From Silene conica (Eukaryota > Streptophyta > Magnoliopsida > Caryophyllales > Caryophyllaceae): a DNA stretch of 64,000 nt. The stretch spans positions 44,745,705 through 44,809,704 of the forward strand of contig CM055315.2 in assembly GCA_029255685.2 (NCBI GenBank), read 5' to 3'. Position numbers and translations under genes: made by a program. The notes below the pieces were generated by a model. It made no database searches. It saw nothing but the letters and a program-made list of their open reading frames with translations, and was not told the origin of the DNA. Below, piece by piece: positions 22,513 through 33,697 of this stretch (positions within the stretch are counted from its first letter, which is position 1; each line of letters opens with the position of its first letter).

Positions 22513-25500
22513 TGCTAATTAAAAAAACTTCATGTTCCCTAAATTACAAAACCCACCAGCGCGCCTATACTACTACTTCTTCTTCTTCGTTACAAATTAC
22601 AAAAACCACAGCCATCAATCCTATTCCACCACCGCGCGCCTCCAATTCACGCTTGCCCACGTTCTCCTTCATCATTATTAATCAAGGTATATTCATTAAT
22701 CATATTGCTATTATATATTAGTTCTGGAAATTCATATTTTGAACTCGATTAATTTTGGTAATCGGCGAATGAAACCAGTATACACTACTACAATTTAAGG
22801 CTATAAGAACGCCACTTTAAGAACGGTTAAGTCCAGAAACTAGTCTAGGGTTTCTTTTTCTGTTGTTGATTGAATAAGTTAATTGAATTTTATTCTAAAT
22901 CACGAACAAGATTACGCAATTCATTGATGGTTTTGCAGGTATACATACATATATCTTTCTAATTATCTCAAAATGTTTTTGATGCTTGCAATTAGTGGGT
23001 TAACACTTACGAATTTGTGGAGTATTGGTCGTTGATTCTCAACTTTATTGTTTTTACTTATACTATTTCATATGTAGGAAATTAAACTTGATGGCGGATT
23101 GATGTTGTTCTATATTTAAATGTAGTGTAGTTCATTTTTATTTAGATTTAGTTTTCCTTTAGCGTGTTAACTTCGTGATTCACTAGATTAAGTTTTAATG
23201 TGTCTTTCTCATGATTTTGTTAATTAGTAACTTGTCTGTTTGTTCATATGCATTGCATGTTGCTATTGGAATCGTGCATTTTGCATCAGTAATGAAATGC
23301 TCTGTGTTAGCGTGCTATGTGTTGGTGATCGACAACTAAAATGATATACCTAGCACTGGTTTTATTTTGACTTACTAGCTCGGAAATATGAGCTGATTAG
23401 GGACAGATTTGAGGCTGCTTATATGAGCTGATTAGGGACATATTTAATGGATCCAACATTCAAGGTGAGTATGACTAAGTTCATTCGATGTTGTTGTTGT
23501 CCGTCGTTGTTCTATTGCTGAAAGTTGCTGCTGCGTTTTCTTCTTTTATTTTTTGTACGTGTTGCGTGTTATTGTTCAGTTTCACTGATATGGGTTGAGC
23601 ACTTCACATTTATAAAGAGACTACTCTATCGCTTTTTTTATGGGTGGGACAATACCTTAGTTAGAAGCTGGCTTAGCTAATCAAGAAAGACTGTCTTATT
23701 TTTCTAAATTAGATATCTTATATGTGTACATGCCTATAAGCTCGACCAAAATGCCACCATATTCGCACGCAAGTAGAAACTCTGTTCCAGTTTAGTATAA
23801 TAAGAAGAGGGCGCTCTATCAAATGGGTTAGTAAGCAAGTCAAAGAGCAACCTCTATTAACGAAGAAGAGTACTAATAGTATAGTAAGTTGTTTTTTCAA
23901 TTAGCATATGGCCTTGTGTCCTTGAAAAGTCTCTAGAAGCCCATGATAAGACTTCATAGATAGAGGAAAGAACTCTTTTGATGCTGAGAAGTCGATTATT
24001 TCATTAGTTAGTCTAAGTTATTGTCTCATTGCAGGCCAGTGTCCAAACACAAAGGCGGTGTCACTGATTTCGCTCATGTTTCCATCCCATATCAAACCAG
24101 TGTCTAAACACAAAGAAAACAGATCAAAAAGCTAGTTTTATTTATACTTATTTTTATTTACCTTTATTCACATTCACTTACTTGATCATTTTATTATGCA
24201 GCAAACATTGGATGTTGGTTGTTATATGTGCCGAAGAAAAGTTGGCATACATTTTTTACTCGGATAAAGCGCGCCGAAAGACATTCAAGATAGAAAGACA
24301 TCTAAAAGGGTCAGATAATTAATTTACCAAACGCAAGTCGTTTAACTTTACTTAGCTTTACTTAGCTGTAAAAAAAACTTTTGTGACTGTACTTTAAACG
24401 GAATGGACAGCTGCAGCACAGGTAGTAGCAGGAGCACGTCTCTGATATACTAGCTAATTGGTTTAGACACTATAACAAAAGGCTTCTTGAATAACGAGTC
24501 TAGACAGAAGTAGAAGTACTAGAAGAGCTAGCCTTATTCATCAGACAACGTATACATTACATATACGATAAAAGGACAGAATTTGCAAGGAAATGGCTGG
24601 ATCAGAGTCGGTTATTGATGAGATTCTATAGTAAGACTAAAGGAGTTCTTATGGTCTGCTTGGTTGAACTCTAAGAAAAGGTTAAATACCAGCAGCCATA
24701 CTATAGTCGCTGTGTTTCATTAAATACAAGTTATATTAATTTTTTGTTTGAAATTTTAATTTTAGAGCTTGGAAAGTATATGGTGTTGTTGGCGGAATGT
24801 ATAACCTAGGGAAAAAAAAGAGTTAACAGCGGAACACATAGACGTAAGTTTACTATGACTATTTAATATATTTTTTTTGAATTTCACGAGTTTACGATCT
24901 AACAGTTAATTTGTTGTTTTTAGTGTCCACAACAACTTGAAGATTATGAGTGCGCTTATATATTATGTTACAAAATGGATGTATGACATATCTTTATAGT
25001 TTATACTACTCATCAATGACTATTAAAGACTTCAAGAAGGTAATATATATTTTTATTCATTTTTGCTTATTTAAGTACTCACTGAACTACCCAATCCAAA
25101 TTATTCTTATTATTCGAAAATGGGATTCATGGATTGAGTAACTGAGCGACGCTCTTGCTGTAGCGCCTTTTTGTTTCTAAAAACGATACGAAGTAATGAC
25201 TCTCTTTCTTATTATCTGTAGGGGGTTCTCACAGAGACTACAACAGAACTAGCAACATCACTGTCTTTGGATGCTGCTCGAAGAGTGGTTGAGGCTGACG
25301 AGTTCATGAGGGCTGGTTTGTATGACGGATGGCTTCCAAACATGTATGACTTCTTTATCTCACTTTTTCAGTTTGAATCAACTAAATAAGAGTGATGAGT
25401 TGATCAGAGGGTAATGTATTCTAACAGGTTTGTTGGAAACTTGCTGAATTTGGGCAGAATGTTGGTGTGATTGGAGCAGGCCCTATGCCAGAATGATGGT

Positions 25501-26976
25501 ACCTGCAATATTCATACTATCCACAAAATTTTTATTATGTGTTGTTCGCATACGGGTATACAACTGCTTCACTGGAGTTTTTTTGTTTGAAAAATAATGA
25601 AAAGCTTATATTTTGGAGTTCATACATTTGATGGTTTATGTGTAACTTTGGTGTATGTTGGTTTTCTAGGAAGAAATGTTTTAGAATGATGGCTTTAAAA
25701 ATCTGTTCTTAGTTCACATGCCAATTTGCGGAGCAAGTTCATCTAATTATATTGATGTAAAACTTGCATTGAAGGTTGGCTGTAAGAAAATTACGATTCT
25801 CCATGCCTTTCAAATTTGTTCGTTTTGATTGTGGCCTCGAACAAATTGTGACATCTCTTTTCAGAGCTCATCCAATTTTATGATGTTTGAATACTGTCGT
25901 CGAGACTATGTCTTCAATAAGGACTTGTTGTTGAATGCATGATTTTGAAGTGGAATAGTTGTGTACCTCTATGGGAAGATTTAATAAAAATAATCCAAAG
26001 TTTGCATTTACTTTATTTCGTAAAATAACTATAATTAGGCGTCTATAACATATATTTAACACAGGGCAATTACGAAAATAAGTTCTATGGATCCTGGAAA
26101 TGTCAACAAAAAGATTTTGAATGGAAAATAATAAAGGTATTTCTCGCTCTAACTAATAATCTTGTTATCTCCTAAATAATTATATATAGTAGTTTATGTT
26201 TTATTGTTACGACTTTCTTGTTTATAAGTTGTAGTCAAATTCACATGATTTCGATTTTAGTGTCCTACGCAGCGTTGGAAGCGTCTTATGTGGATATTAC
26301 GTTTGCCGATATATGTAAGAGATCATTAGAGGACGATATATTAATATTATGCCAAGTGTACGTGCTTTATTGTTTTTTGGCCGCAATATTTACTTATTTT
26401 GATATAAATTACACGCCTTGTGTAAATGATTGTAATTGTGTCTTTTGTTTCTATGTATAGTTCATGTTTTAAGCACCAAAGACATACTCAGTTGATCAAA
26501 TTGACGAGGTGCGAGACATTTGGGCAACATATGTATTGCAGCTTACGGCGCAAGTATTTGAAGGCAGCGTTTAAAGTATACCAACGAATTCTATCTAGAT
26601 AGCTTCAAATTTTGTAAGTTGTGTTGAACTTATATTATAGTTTGTATTTTATAGACACAAACTTATTGCTTTTTCCGAACCGTAGGAGATGATATATTTA
26701 AGTTAATGAAAAAACATTGTTGTCAAAAATTCGTTCTTTTGTTCGTTATATGATAACGGTTGAGTTTATTGGTAGCGGGGTATGTGCATGTGGTTTGTAT
26801 AGTCGTTTGGTACTGTACGTGTTGTTGTTGACTCATTGCTGCCATGTGGGGTATGTGACTACTGCTGCGTTAATTGGCTATACAGGACAGTTTTAAATGG
26901 CTTGCGGTAATTGTGCGACCATTTGAAATGGCTTGCGATAATTGTTTAAATTGGTGCCCAAAAAATTGGCTATACA
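22513..26976. other. CACTA interior: exon-like fragments, no intact gene recognised
   Basis: About 4.5 kb of A/T-rich sequence with gene-like texture: pyrimidine-rich stretches before AG, GT-starting segments, and short open blocks. No transposase is seen. At 22783 a second CACTACTACAA followed by 'agaacg' words looks like an extra CACTA end. A 20-bp word around 'tatgagctgattaggga' is directly repeated at about 23392 and 23425. A likely captured exon lies at 25222-25343. The rest has no assignable content. Confidence 0.6.
25222..25343 (+). pseudogene. Exon-like fragment captured in the CACTA element (origin not recognised)
   Basis: An open block of about 40 codons bordered by an AG on the left and a possible GT donor on the right. 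It reads GVLTETTTELATS, then SLDAARRVVEADEFMRAGLY and DGWLPNM. The A-R-x-V-x-A-D-x-F-x-x-A-G-L pattern is weakly reminiscent of the C-terminal half of YCII-type small proteins, but this is only a guess. After the following intron-like gap another open block encodes GQNVGVIGAGPMP and then a stop. CACTA elements are known to pick up host gene pieces. No complete gene is present. Confidence 0.4.
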
Positions 26977-27336
26977 GGACGGTTTTGTTCATAAGCGTCC
27001 TAAAATTCACCTTTTAAAATTATGTGAGCATGTTCAAAACAAGACGGTTCAAAACTCCAACCTTCCTCCTTCAAAATATCAAAGAAGACGGTTCTAAATG
27101 CAACCGTCCTCTTTCATATATATCAAAGAAGACGGTTCTATATGCAACCGTCCTCTTTGATATATACAAAGAAGACGGTTCTAATAACAACCGTCCTCTT
27201 TGATATATACAAAGAGGACGGTTTGACTTTTTTTCAACCGTCCTCTTAGGCAACGAGGACGGGGGAATTTAGGACGGTTCCTTTCATGTTTTAGGACGGT
27301 TTTTAACCGTCCTCGTTTCCCCTTTTTGTAGTAGTG
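26977..27336. repeat. CACTA right terminus: subterminal array and inverted repeat
   Basis: Four hairpin units of GAAGACGG or GAGGACGG with CCGTCCTC between about 27085 and 27245, then closely packed GGACGG words, then the terminal inverted repeat at 27325-27336. Units run in the same orientation as at the left end. Confidence 0.88.
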
Positions 27337-27997
27337 CTTATAACAAGACCCATATCACAAGACCCATTCACAAATCCCGTTCTCCATAATAATCAATAAT
27401 CATCAATCACATTATAACATGAATAAGTATATCAACCAAAATGATGAGTATCCTCATGTAAGATCGTAATTACAACATAAATATTCCCCTACCTCGAAAC
27501 TGCAGAAGAAAATGGCAAATGAGCAACTGCTCCTAAAAGTGTTCCACGCGAAAACTTCCACCGGATGTAAGGGCAAAACGAACCACCGTATACGAGCCTA
27601 CAACCACCGCGACCACCTTCTTTTCCTTCTATGGTATGACGGCTAGGGTTTTGAGTGTACAGATTTAGGTTAGAAAGAGGTTTAGGGTAAGATTAGGTCA
27701 TCTAAATAAGGAGGCAGCAGGACAGCTCTTGCGTTTTCACTAAGGAACGACATCATGGGCTGTTGCCCTATTTCGCAAATCCCGAGGCCCAAACACTCTG
27801 GCCAGTGATCAGGGGTTCGAGCCCCCTTACGGACATCAAGTAATTATATGTTAAAAACCCTTAGTCTCTACTTCGAACCCCACCAAGCGCTTTTATATCT
27901 AACTCAACAAGAGTATACGTTGCTTGCATATAAACATTTACGATTTTTGTCGTTAACCGCGTAAGTAATTATATAAAAAAAAATACAGGTTATTACA
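27337..27997 (-). repeat. Gypsy-1 5' LTR, outer part
   Basis: Continuation of 2991-3466 after the CACTA element. It begins with degenerate 'acaagaccca' repeats and ends ATTACA at 27997. No gene is present. Confidence 0.88.
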
Positions 27998-30656
27998 GAC
28001 GGTAATTGTCTGGGTTGCCTAACAGATTGGTTCGCAGCCAATTGAGTTATTTGAGACTCAAGCATCTTAATCGTAGCATTCTTAGCTTGGTCCGACTTGG
28101 TCATTTGGGTAGCCAAGGCCTGAATCATTGACTTCAACTCTCCCACTTCCGAAATTCCTCCAGATGAAGAACTTTTATGCTGCGGATTTGCAAAACGAGG
28201 CGCCTTTTGAAATTGTTGCTTATGTGGAGGTACATAGGCTTGCTGCTGTGGCGGAGAGGTCGGATTAAGGACATTTTGACTCGTCCACCTCAACTTAGGG
28301 TGGACATTGATACGTGCCTATTTTATGCATTTTATTTATTCTTTTGGCACGTATTTTCTTATATTTTCGTGACTTTTAGTTGCTATTTCTCCCGAAACGG
28401 TTTACTTTGGCATTTCTATGTTTTAAATGTAGGAATACGCGGAAGTGGGCAAAACCGAACTTTAATCGTCCTCCAGAAGCTGTTTTGAGTAATAATGCAG
28501 AGCAAGGATCCGGATGCACATCCAAGTGTTGTTTATGGGCCAAATTCAAGCTGATACGTACAGGAAAAGATCGACCGACCCACCAAAGGGGTCGACCGAC
28601 CTAAGCCCAGAATACGGAAAGCCCAATGTCAACAGAAGCGGTCGACCGACCCGGAAAAGAGGTCGACCGACCCAGAGATTGTGTCCGCGTCTTTTATTTC
28701 GTGTTTTACTTACCTAATCTTGTAATTAGAACTTATTTAAGGAGACCTAAGCACGAAAATTAGGTCAAGCACTCCATGTTATTCAAAACTCCATAGTTAG
28801 AAAGAGATTTTATTCCAAGTTTCAATCTTTGTTCTTGAATTCCAATTAAGTTTGTAAGTTTGATACAATTAATCTTTCCCTTTTTAATTTAATCTTGTTG
28901 TTAATCTTATTGTTGTTTCTTAATTCATGTTTTCCCTTTTATTGTCATCTTTAATTATGTTGATTCCCTTAGTGTTCTTAGTTCTTGTTATTGTTAGTTT
29001 CATAATTAAAAGTATGCATAGCTAATTCTTGTGATTAGGAATTACGGGAACCATGGTAAAGATTTGATTTTGATAGTTTAATGATTGAATTACCAATCCC
29101 CCATTGTTTTTGGTGAACTAATCCTTAAGATTGAAAGATTATTAGGATTAGTTTAACAACAACTTTGGGATTGCCATATGAACGAAAGTTTAGTGCTTTT
29201 CTAGGAACCCTAAGACCGTAAGGATTGGGTAGAATATTGACCTAAAGGTTTATTCTTTGTTCCTTGGGATTGTGTTATTTGATTATTTTACCTTTCATTG
29301 ACTTGTTTTGACCATGGGGAACCAAAGTTCCTAATCTCCTTTTTATCTTATTTTAATTCTCTTGTTTATTTGCTCTTTTAGTTGTTAGTTCAAACCTTAA
29401 ATCAACCCCCTTTTTTTGGTTACTTGTAATAGACTTTTAATTCACAAACATAATTAACCTTGTCTCCTTGTGGTTCGACCCTTGGCTTATCCTATCTAGT
29501 TTAAGCTGAGGTTTTATAAATCTTATCTTTGACACCCCTCCACGACGGGTGTCAGACATACCCTTGGTTATACCCTCCTCCTTGACGATATTGCTAAAAA
29601 AGAGTAGACTTGCTCTTTGTCAGCAAAACAATCGATAGCAACATGGCCCGGTTCACCACACCTTTCACACAAAGTAAGCTGCTCCCGTTGCATCATATGA
29701 ACCGTCTGACGGCTCCCGGAGGCTTGACTTTCCAATTTCTCTGTCTTAGCAAACAGCTTATCAAACTTGGCATCTAACCCTTTGAAATCAATATGAGCCA
29801 CATACCTAGTTCCACTCCGTGGGTTACCATACTCCGAAGTGTGAGTAGCCATCTCTTCAATCAAATTCCAACCCTTATCATCATCAACTTCACGTTGAAA
29901 TCTCCCATTGGCAGCATCATCTAGTATAGCTCGATGGCCATCGTATAATCCATTGTAGAACTGGTTACAAATAAACCATGGTTCAAAACCATGGTGAGGT
30001 ATAGCTCTCACATAACGCTTGAAACGATCCCACGCTTCACTCAAATTCTCAGCCGGTTTTTGCTTAAAATTAGTAATCTGAGTCCTTAGTGCATTGGTCC
30101 TTTGCGGAGGAAAGTACTTTTTATAGAAAGCTAAGGCCAATGAAGTCCAATCAGTAATACCAGCTGCAGTTCTATCCAAATCAGATAGCCATTCCCGAGC
30201 ATTGTCAGTCAAAGAAAAAGGAAAAAAAAGCTTCCTTAATCTTGTCTTGAGTCACCCCCTAGTAAAAGAGATAGACGAACAGTAATCAGCAAACTGCTCC
30301 ATATGCTTTCGTGGGTCTTCACCTGCGACCCCCCGATACAGGTTCCTCTCAAACATGTTGATATAAGATGGCCGAAAATCGAACGTGTTACCATCCTCAT
30401 CAGTGGATAAGCTGAACCCTTTGGGAATGAACTCAATAGTAGGTTCTGAGTGACTAGCAATATTAGGCATCTTGACCGGTAAACTGGTCTCATTAGTGAA
30501 AATCTCCTCAACAGATTTAACACTCTCACTGTCAGAAGTACTCAAGGCTTCCTTCTGACGACTTTTCTCAAGCTCTCTTCTCCTGCGTAACAAGGTCCTT
30601 TCAGGTTCAGGATCGGCCTCAACCAGTTCTCCCCTTACAGACCTGCGCATACACAA
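27998..30656 (-). pseudogene. Tat/Athila gag pseudogene, interrupted by a solo LTR
   Basis: Blocks on the minus strand: 30656-30252 (N-terminal, ending ISFTRG), 30212-29568 (core of the retrotransposon gag domain with NAREWLSDL, FPPQRTNALR, EAWDRFKRYVR and FYNGLYDG, then zinc knuckle CERCGEPGHVAIDC), and 28302-27998 (Gln-rich tail with KSMIQALATQM). A frameshift sits in a G run near 30250. Another lies just before 29580, after which the YRQGGGYNQGYV reading moves to a different frame. The solo LTR then splits the frame cleanly, since the codons before and after the GACAT duplication join. This gag cannot be made. Confidence 0.88.
28308..29554 (+). repeat. Solo LTR of a Tat/Athila-type element
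   Basis: TGATACGTGCC...GGGTGTCA with 5-bp duplications GACAT at 28303-28307 and 29555-29559. It has no internal sequence, so it is a solo LTR left by LTR-LTR recombination. Near its end is CTTGTGGTTCGACCC, which also occurs in the LTR ending at 43094. Palindromic GTCGACCGAC words occur at 28570-28676. Confidence 0.92.
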
Positions 30657-30744
30657 CTAAAAGAAAACCAATAAGATCGGTCTTAAGGAATTAAAATTCC
30701 TTAAGACAAGATAGAAAAAACCAAAAACAGATAATAGAATTGCC

Positions 30745-30762
30745 TCCCCGACAACGGCGCCG
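30745..30762 (-). promoter_or_regulatory. Tat/Athila primer-binding site (tRNA-Asp-like)
   Basis: The minus strand reads CGGCGCCGTTGTCGGGGA, close to the known Athila/Tat site complementary to the tRNA-Asp 3' end. It lies 5 nt inside the LTR edge at 30768. Confidence 0.8.
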
Positions 30763-30767
30763 AAATT

Positions 30768-32320
30768 TGATGTCGGTCGTTTAACACCAAAAACAAAACC
30801 TAATAAACTACTAACAGAAGCTAGTGGTAAATAGGGTCGATCTCCACATGGAGGCTAAAATATTATCTGTCGGTCTAATATGTCGGTCACAAAATTTGGG
30901 GGTTTATATTGTGGTAACTAAACTACAGAGATAAAAGACAAGAGAGAAAAAGATAAGAAAAGAACAAAAACGAGATAGATATGAAATAAATCAGAAAAGG
31001 GGAATATGCTAGGATTTCGGGTCACTGTGTCATCAGCACTATCGGTGTAAACTAGGTTGGTTAGTTTGTTGGTAGGAAGAGCTAGGTTATTACGGTCACG
31101 TCTCTAACCCGACTATACCTTCCGGTCTTAGGTCGCTCTAAGGTCATTTCTGCTTGACTTCCGCCCTCACAGAACTAATTATCATCGTTAAGCAAGTCTT
31201 ACTCTTCCAATCTTCTGATCTAGGTCGAGGTTTAACTAAGTGTATGGTCTCCTGCGTGCACTCATTCAACCAAACAACATATAAATTGCTTAACGACAAT
31301 TCCTACCGCAAAACTACCCTACCCGGTTATAACCTATCATGCATTTGACACAGATTCCCTCATCCCGGCATATACAAGAATTAGCTACTCATAACTTAAT
31401 CAGTAACAACAACAAATACACTAATCATGCTAATGATCGACATGGTATAAATTAAGATAAAAATATCGATGAGAAGGAGAATAAAGAAACCGAGACAAGC
31501 AAGCAAGGGGGCACGGTTTTTGAGGTGTAATACGAGGATAGGGGAAGAACGAAATAGCATAAATAAATAGATAAAAGCAATGAAATAAAGATTAAGATTA
31601 AGAAGGAGAAGATTACAATCAAATTATTCCGGCGTAAAGAATACTCTCAAAACCCGATTGTCAACCTCGAAAGTGCAACGTAAGGAAAAATGGAAAATGA
31701 CAGTTTAAAGGTGGCAACTGAAAATGATAGAAAATGTTTTTGTGATAAGTTTCTGATAACCTAAAATGATAAACCCTCATCTTCTTATAGTAAGATGCGA
31801 GCACTAAAATAAACCTACGGGCTTAATACAGCCAGCCCTAGAAAGCTCTCGATCGAGAGGAATAACTCCTCGATCGAGAGAAAATCTTCAATAATGTGTT
31901 CGATCGAGAGAAAAGAACTTCTCGATCGACTTCTTCATAGCATAACTGCTCGATCGACTGAATGTAATATCGATCGAGAACTTTTGACTCTCAATTGCTC
32001 TCGATCGAGCACAGAACAGCTCGATCGAGGCTTTTGCTCCTCGATTGGTCCATAAATGATTGACTTGTCTTCTTTTGTGGTCAACGACAGCCTTCACGCT
32101 TCTCCATGCACAAGTATTCGTCCTCTATTCTTCCATCTCTTCACAAAATGCGAAACTTGAGGTAGAAAAGCTTGATTTCTGCTACAATCCGGTTCATATC
32201 TGCAAAATAGTAATACAAATGCAAAGTAGCCTATTCGGGGTATAAAGCGATATAAAACCACTCAATTGCATAGAAATGCGTGCCAAAAAGGGACTGAAAA
32301 GTCTATAAGATATGCACACA
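30768..32320 (-). repeat. Tat/Athila 5' LTR (about 1553 bp)
   Basis: The inner end is fixed by the primer-binding site (plus-strand TGATGTCGG at 30768). The outer end is placed at ...GCACACA 32320 by alignment to the LTR ending at 48029, which shares the 'ctgaaaagt' block close to the end. It contains an array of CTCGATCGAG words at 31848-32048. The outer boundary is an inference. Confidence 0.75.
31848..32048. repeat. Array of TCGATCGA palindromes in the Tat/Athila LTR
   Basis: About nine copies of CTCGATCGAG or TCGATCGA-type words spaced 15-35 bp. A similar array is at 46370-46535 in another LTR. Confidence 0.85.
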
Positions 32321-33697
32321 TTAGCATTCACATGTTTTATTGCATTTGCGTTTCACATTTACTGCATTTCTGTTTGTATTGTTGTTTTATTTCCCTTACA
32401 TATACAAAAAAATTGAAAAATTTCAAAAAAATGCACGTTTATTTAACATATAGGTTGAGTCGGAACGGTAATATTTCAATGATGACATTGTTTTCTCATC
32501 AGTTTATGCCTAAGCCTTGCTAGTTGACATGTTGTTAGTAGAATCATATGCATAATCTACGAGTTTTTTGTCAAAATAGTTGCTGATCTTGAGACTTGAC
32601 TTTAATTTTTGGCAAACTACAATACATTCTAAGGTTTTAGAGCTTTATAACTAGTGTCATTTATGACCGGTTTGTTTAGGATGTGAGTAGTACTCCTTAT
32701 GAGACATGTTACATTAATATGCATAATATGAACTTAATCTTCTTAATGCCTGTATGCACTTTAGTCTGTTGATTCTTGACACATGTGAAAGAGGTCCCTT
32801 TTTAATTTTACCTTTAAAAGCCTCACATAGCCAAAATTGCCTTTTTGCCTATAAGCTACATCCCATACTTAGCCTACCATATCTGAGCAAGTATTTGTGG
32901 TCGCGGAAATACGTTACTCCTTTTGGTTATATTGCTCTTATTTGAGAAAGATGGTGAAATTCTGCAAATGAAATAAAGAATCAAGGAAAAGAAAAGAAAA
33001 GAGATAAAAAAAGAAAAAAAAAAAAAAGAAAAACGAAATCAAAGTTGAAAATCAGTCGACCGACTCGAACACTTGGTCGGTCGACCATATGTCGTAAAAT
33101 CAGAAAAATCGCATGCTTGAAGGTCTTTATTCATTTGCGAACTATACTCTCATGTTTTATTCATATCATTTGGGGAGTCGTTTTCCTTAGAGATTGTGAG
33201 ATTTGTGCTTCAAAATAGCACCGTATTGATTGATTATGAGTTTGGAAGTGGTGATATTTCTTGTTGTTTAGATCTCGTTGTTTGCTAGCTCGGCTTTTGA
33301 ACTCCACATATCCAAATCATCTTAGCCCTTCTTACCCATTACCTCACATATCCCATTTTTCCTCAGCATGTGTCATGGTCACTAGATTGGAATGTATATG
33401 TACGGTCATAGAGATTGTTTTCATATTAGATTGCAGGCATTTTCTCATGGGTCGAAGTTAGGTGAGTGTCATTACAAATTTACTTCTTTCTATCTTTACA
33501 TATATATTAACCCATGCTTAGTGTGTGATTTGAGCGACCCGCGAGAGTCCATTTTGATAAGTCTCTATAGTTGATGGATTGGCAAGTTTTTGACGACTTC
33601 ATAACTCGTTTGCATGATTCGCTTTACTAATTGATTGTTGATCCTGTATTAAACTGGTTTAGGCTTTACAGTTGCATTTCGCTCTGAGATTGAACTC
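32321..33697 (+). other. Interior (3' non-coding part) of a plus-strand Tat/Athila element
   Basis: Non-coding, A/T-rich, with an A-rich run at about 32990-33030 and a pair of GTCGACC words (33054-33084). It is linked to the 3' LTR at 41454 because an inverted, uninterrupted relative at 40206-40356 joins its last 100 bases directly to the polypurine-tract region. No gene seen. Confidence 0.7.

Larger units (their letters stand above)
3467..27336. mobile_element. CACTA (En/Spm-type) DNA transposon, carrying nested Copia and Gypsy elements
   Basis: The ends are CACTACTACAAA at 3467-3478 and its reverse complement at 27325-27336, flanked by the 3-bp duplication CTT (3464-3466 and 27337-27339). 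Both ends carry many subterminal copies of GAGGACGGTT or GAAGACGGTT and the complement AACCGTCCTC, the usual layout for transposase binding sites. Removing the nested Copia leaves about 5.1 kb of its own sequence (3467-3668 and 22408-27336). I see no transposase of the TNP2/Transposase_21 kind, so it is probably non-autonomous. It landed inside the tandem-repeat part of the Gypsy-1 LTR. Confidence 0.93.
1..27997 (-). mobile_element. Gypsy-1: Tekay-like Ty3/Gypsy chromovirus, left end outside window, split by a CACTA element
   Basis: A minus-strand LTR retrotransposon. Its gag-pol remnant, leader and primer-binding site lie at 1-2990. Its 5' LTR begins at 2991 with TGTAACACCC, is cut at 3466 by the CACTA element, and resumes at 27337 to finish at 27997 with ATTACA. 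Joined, the LTR is about 1137 bp. The right half matches Gypsy-2 LTR sequence around the segment 'cagaagaaaa' and 'gaaaacttccacc', so the two elements are relatives with different LTR lengths (1.1 versus 2.2 kb). It inserted into the gag of a Tat/Athila element. The target duplication on this side would be GACGG (27998-28002); the other side is outside the window. Confidence 0.9.
27998..32320 (-). mobile_element. Tat/Athila-lineage Ty3/Gypsy element, 5' part (LTR, primer-binding site, broken gag)
   Basis: Minus-strand element. Its 5' LTR is 30768-32320, its primer-binding site 30745-30762, and its gag runs from 30656 leftwards. It is cut by a solo LTR (28308-29554) and then truncated in this window by the Gypsy-1 insertion at 27997/27998; the remainder lies left of base 1. 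Lineage is from the gag sequence and from the tRNA-Asp-like primer site used by Athila/Tat elements. Confidence 0.85.

Noticed and set aside
30154..30212. Independent gene starting at an internal Met of the Tat/Athila gag
   Set aside because: It is the downstream block of a frameshifted gag; upstream block and junction are visible.
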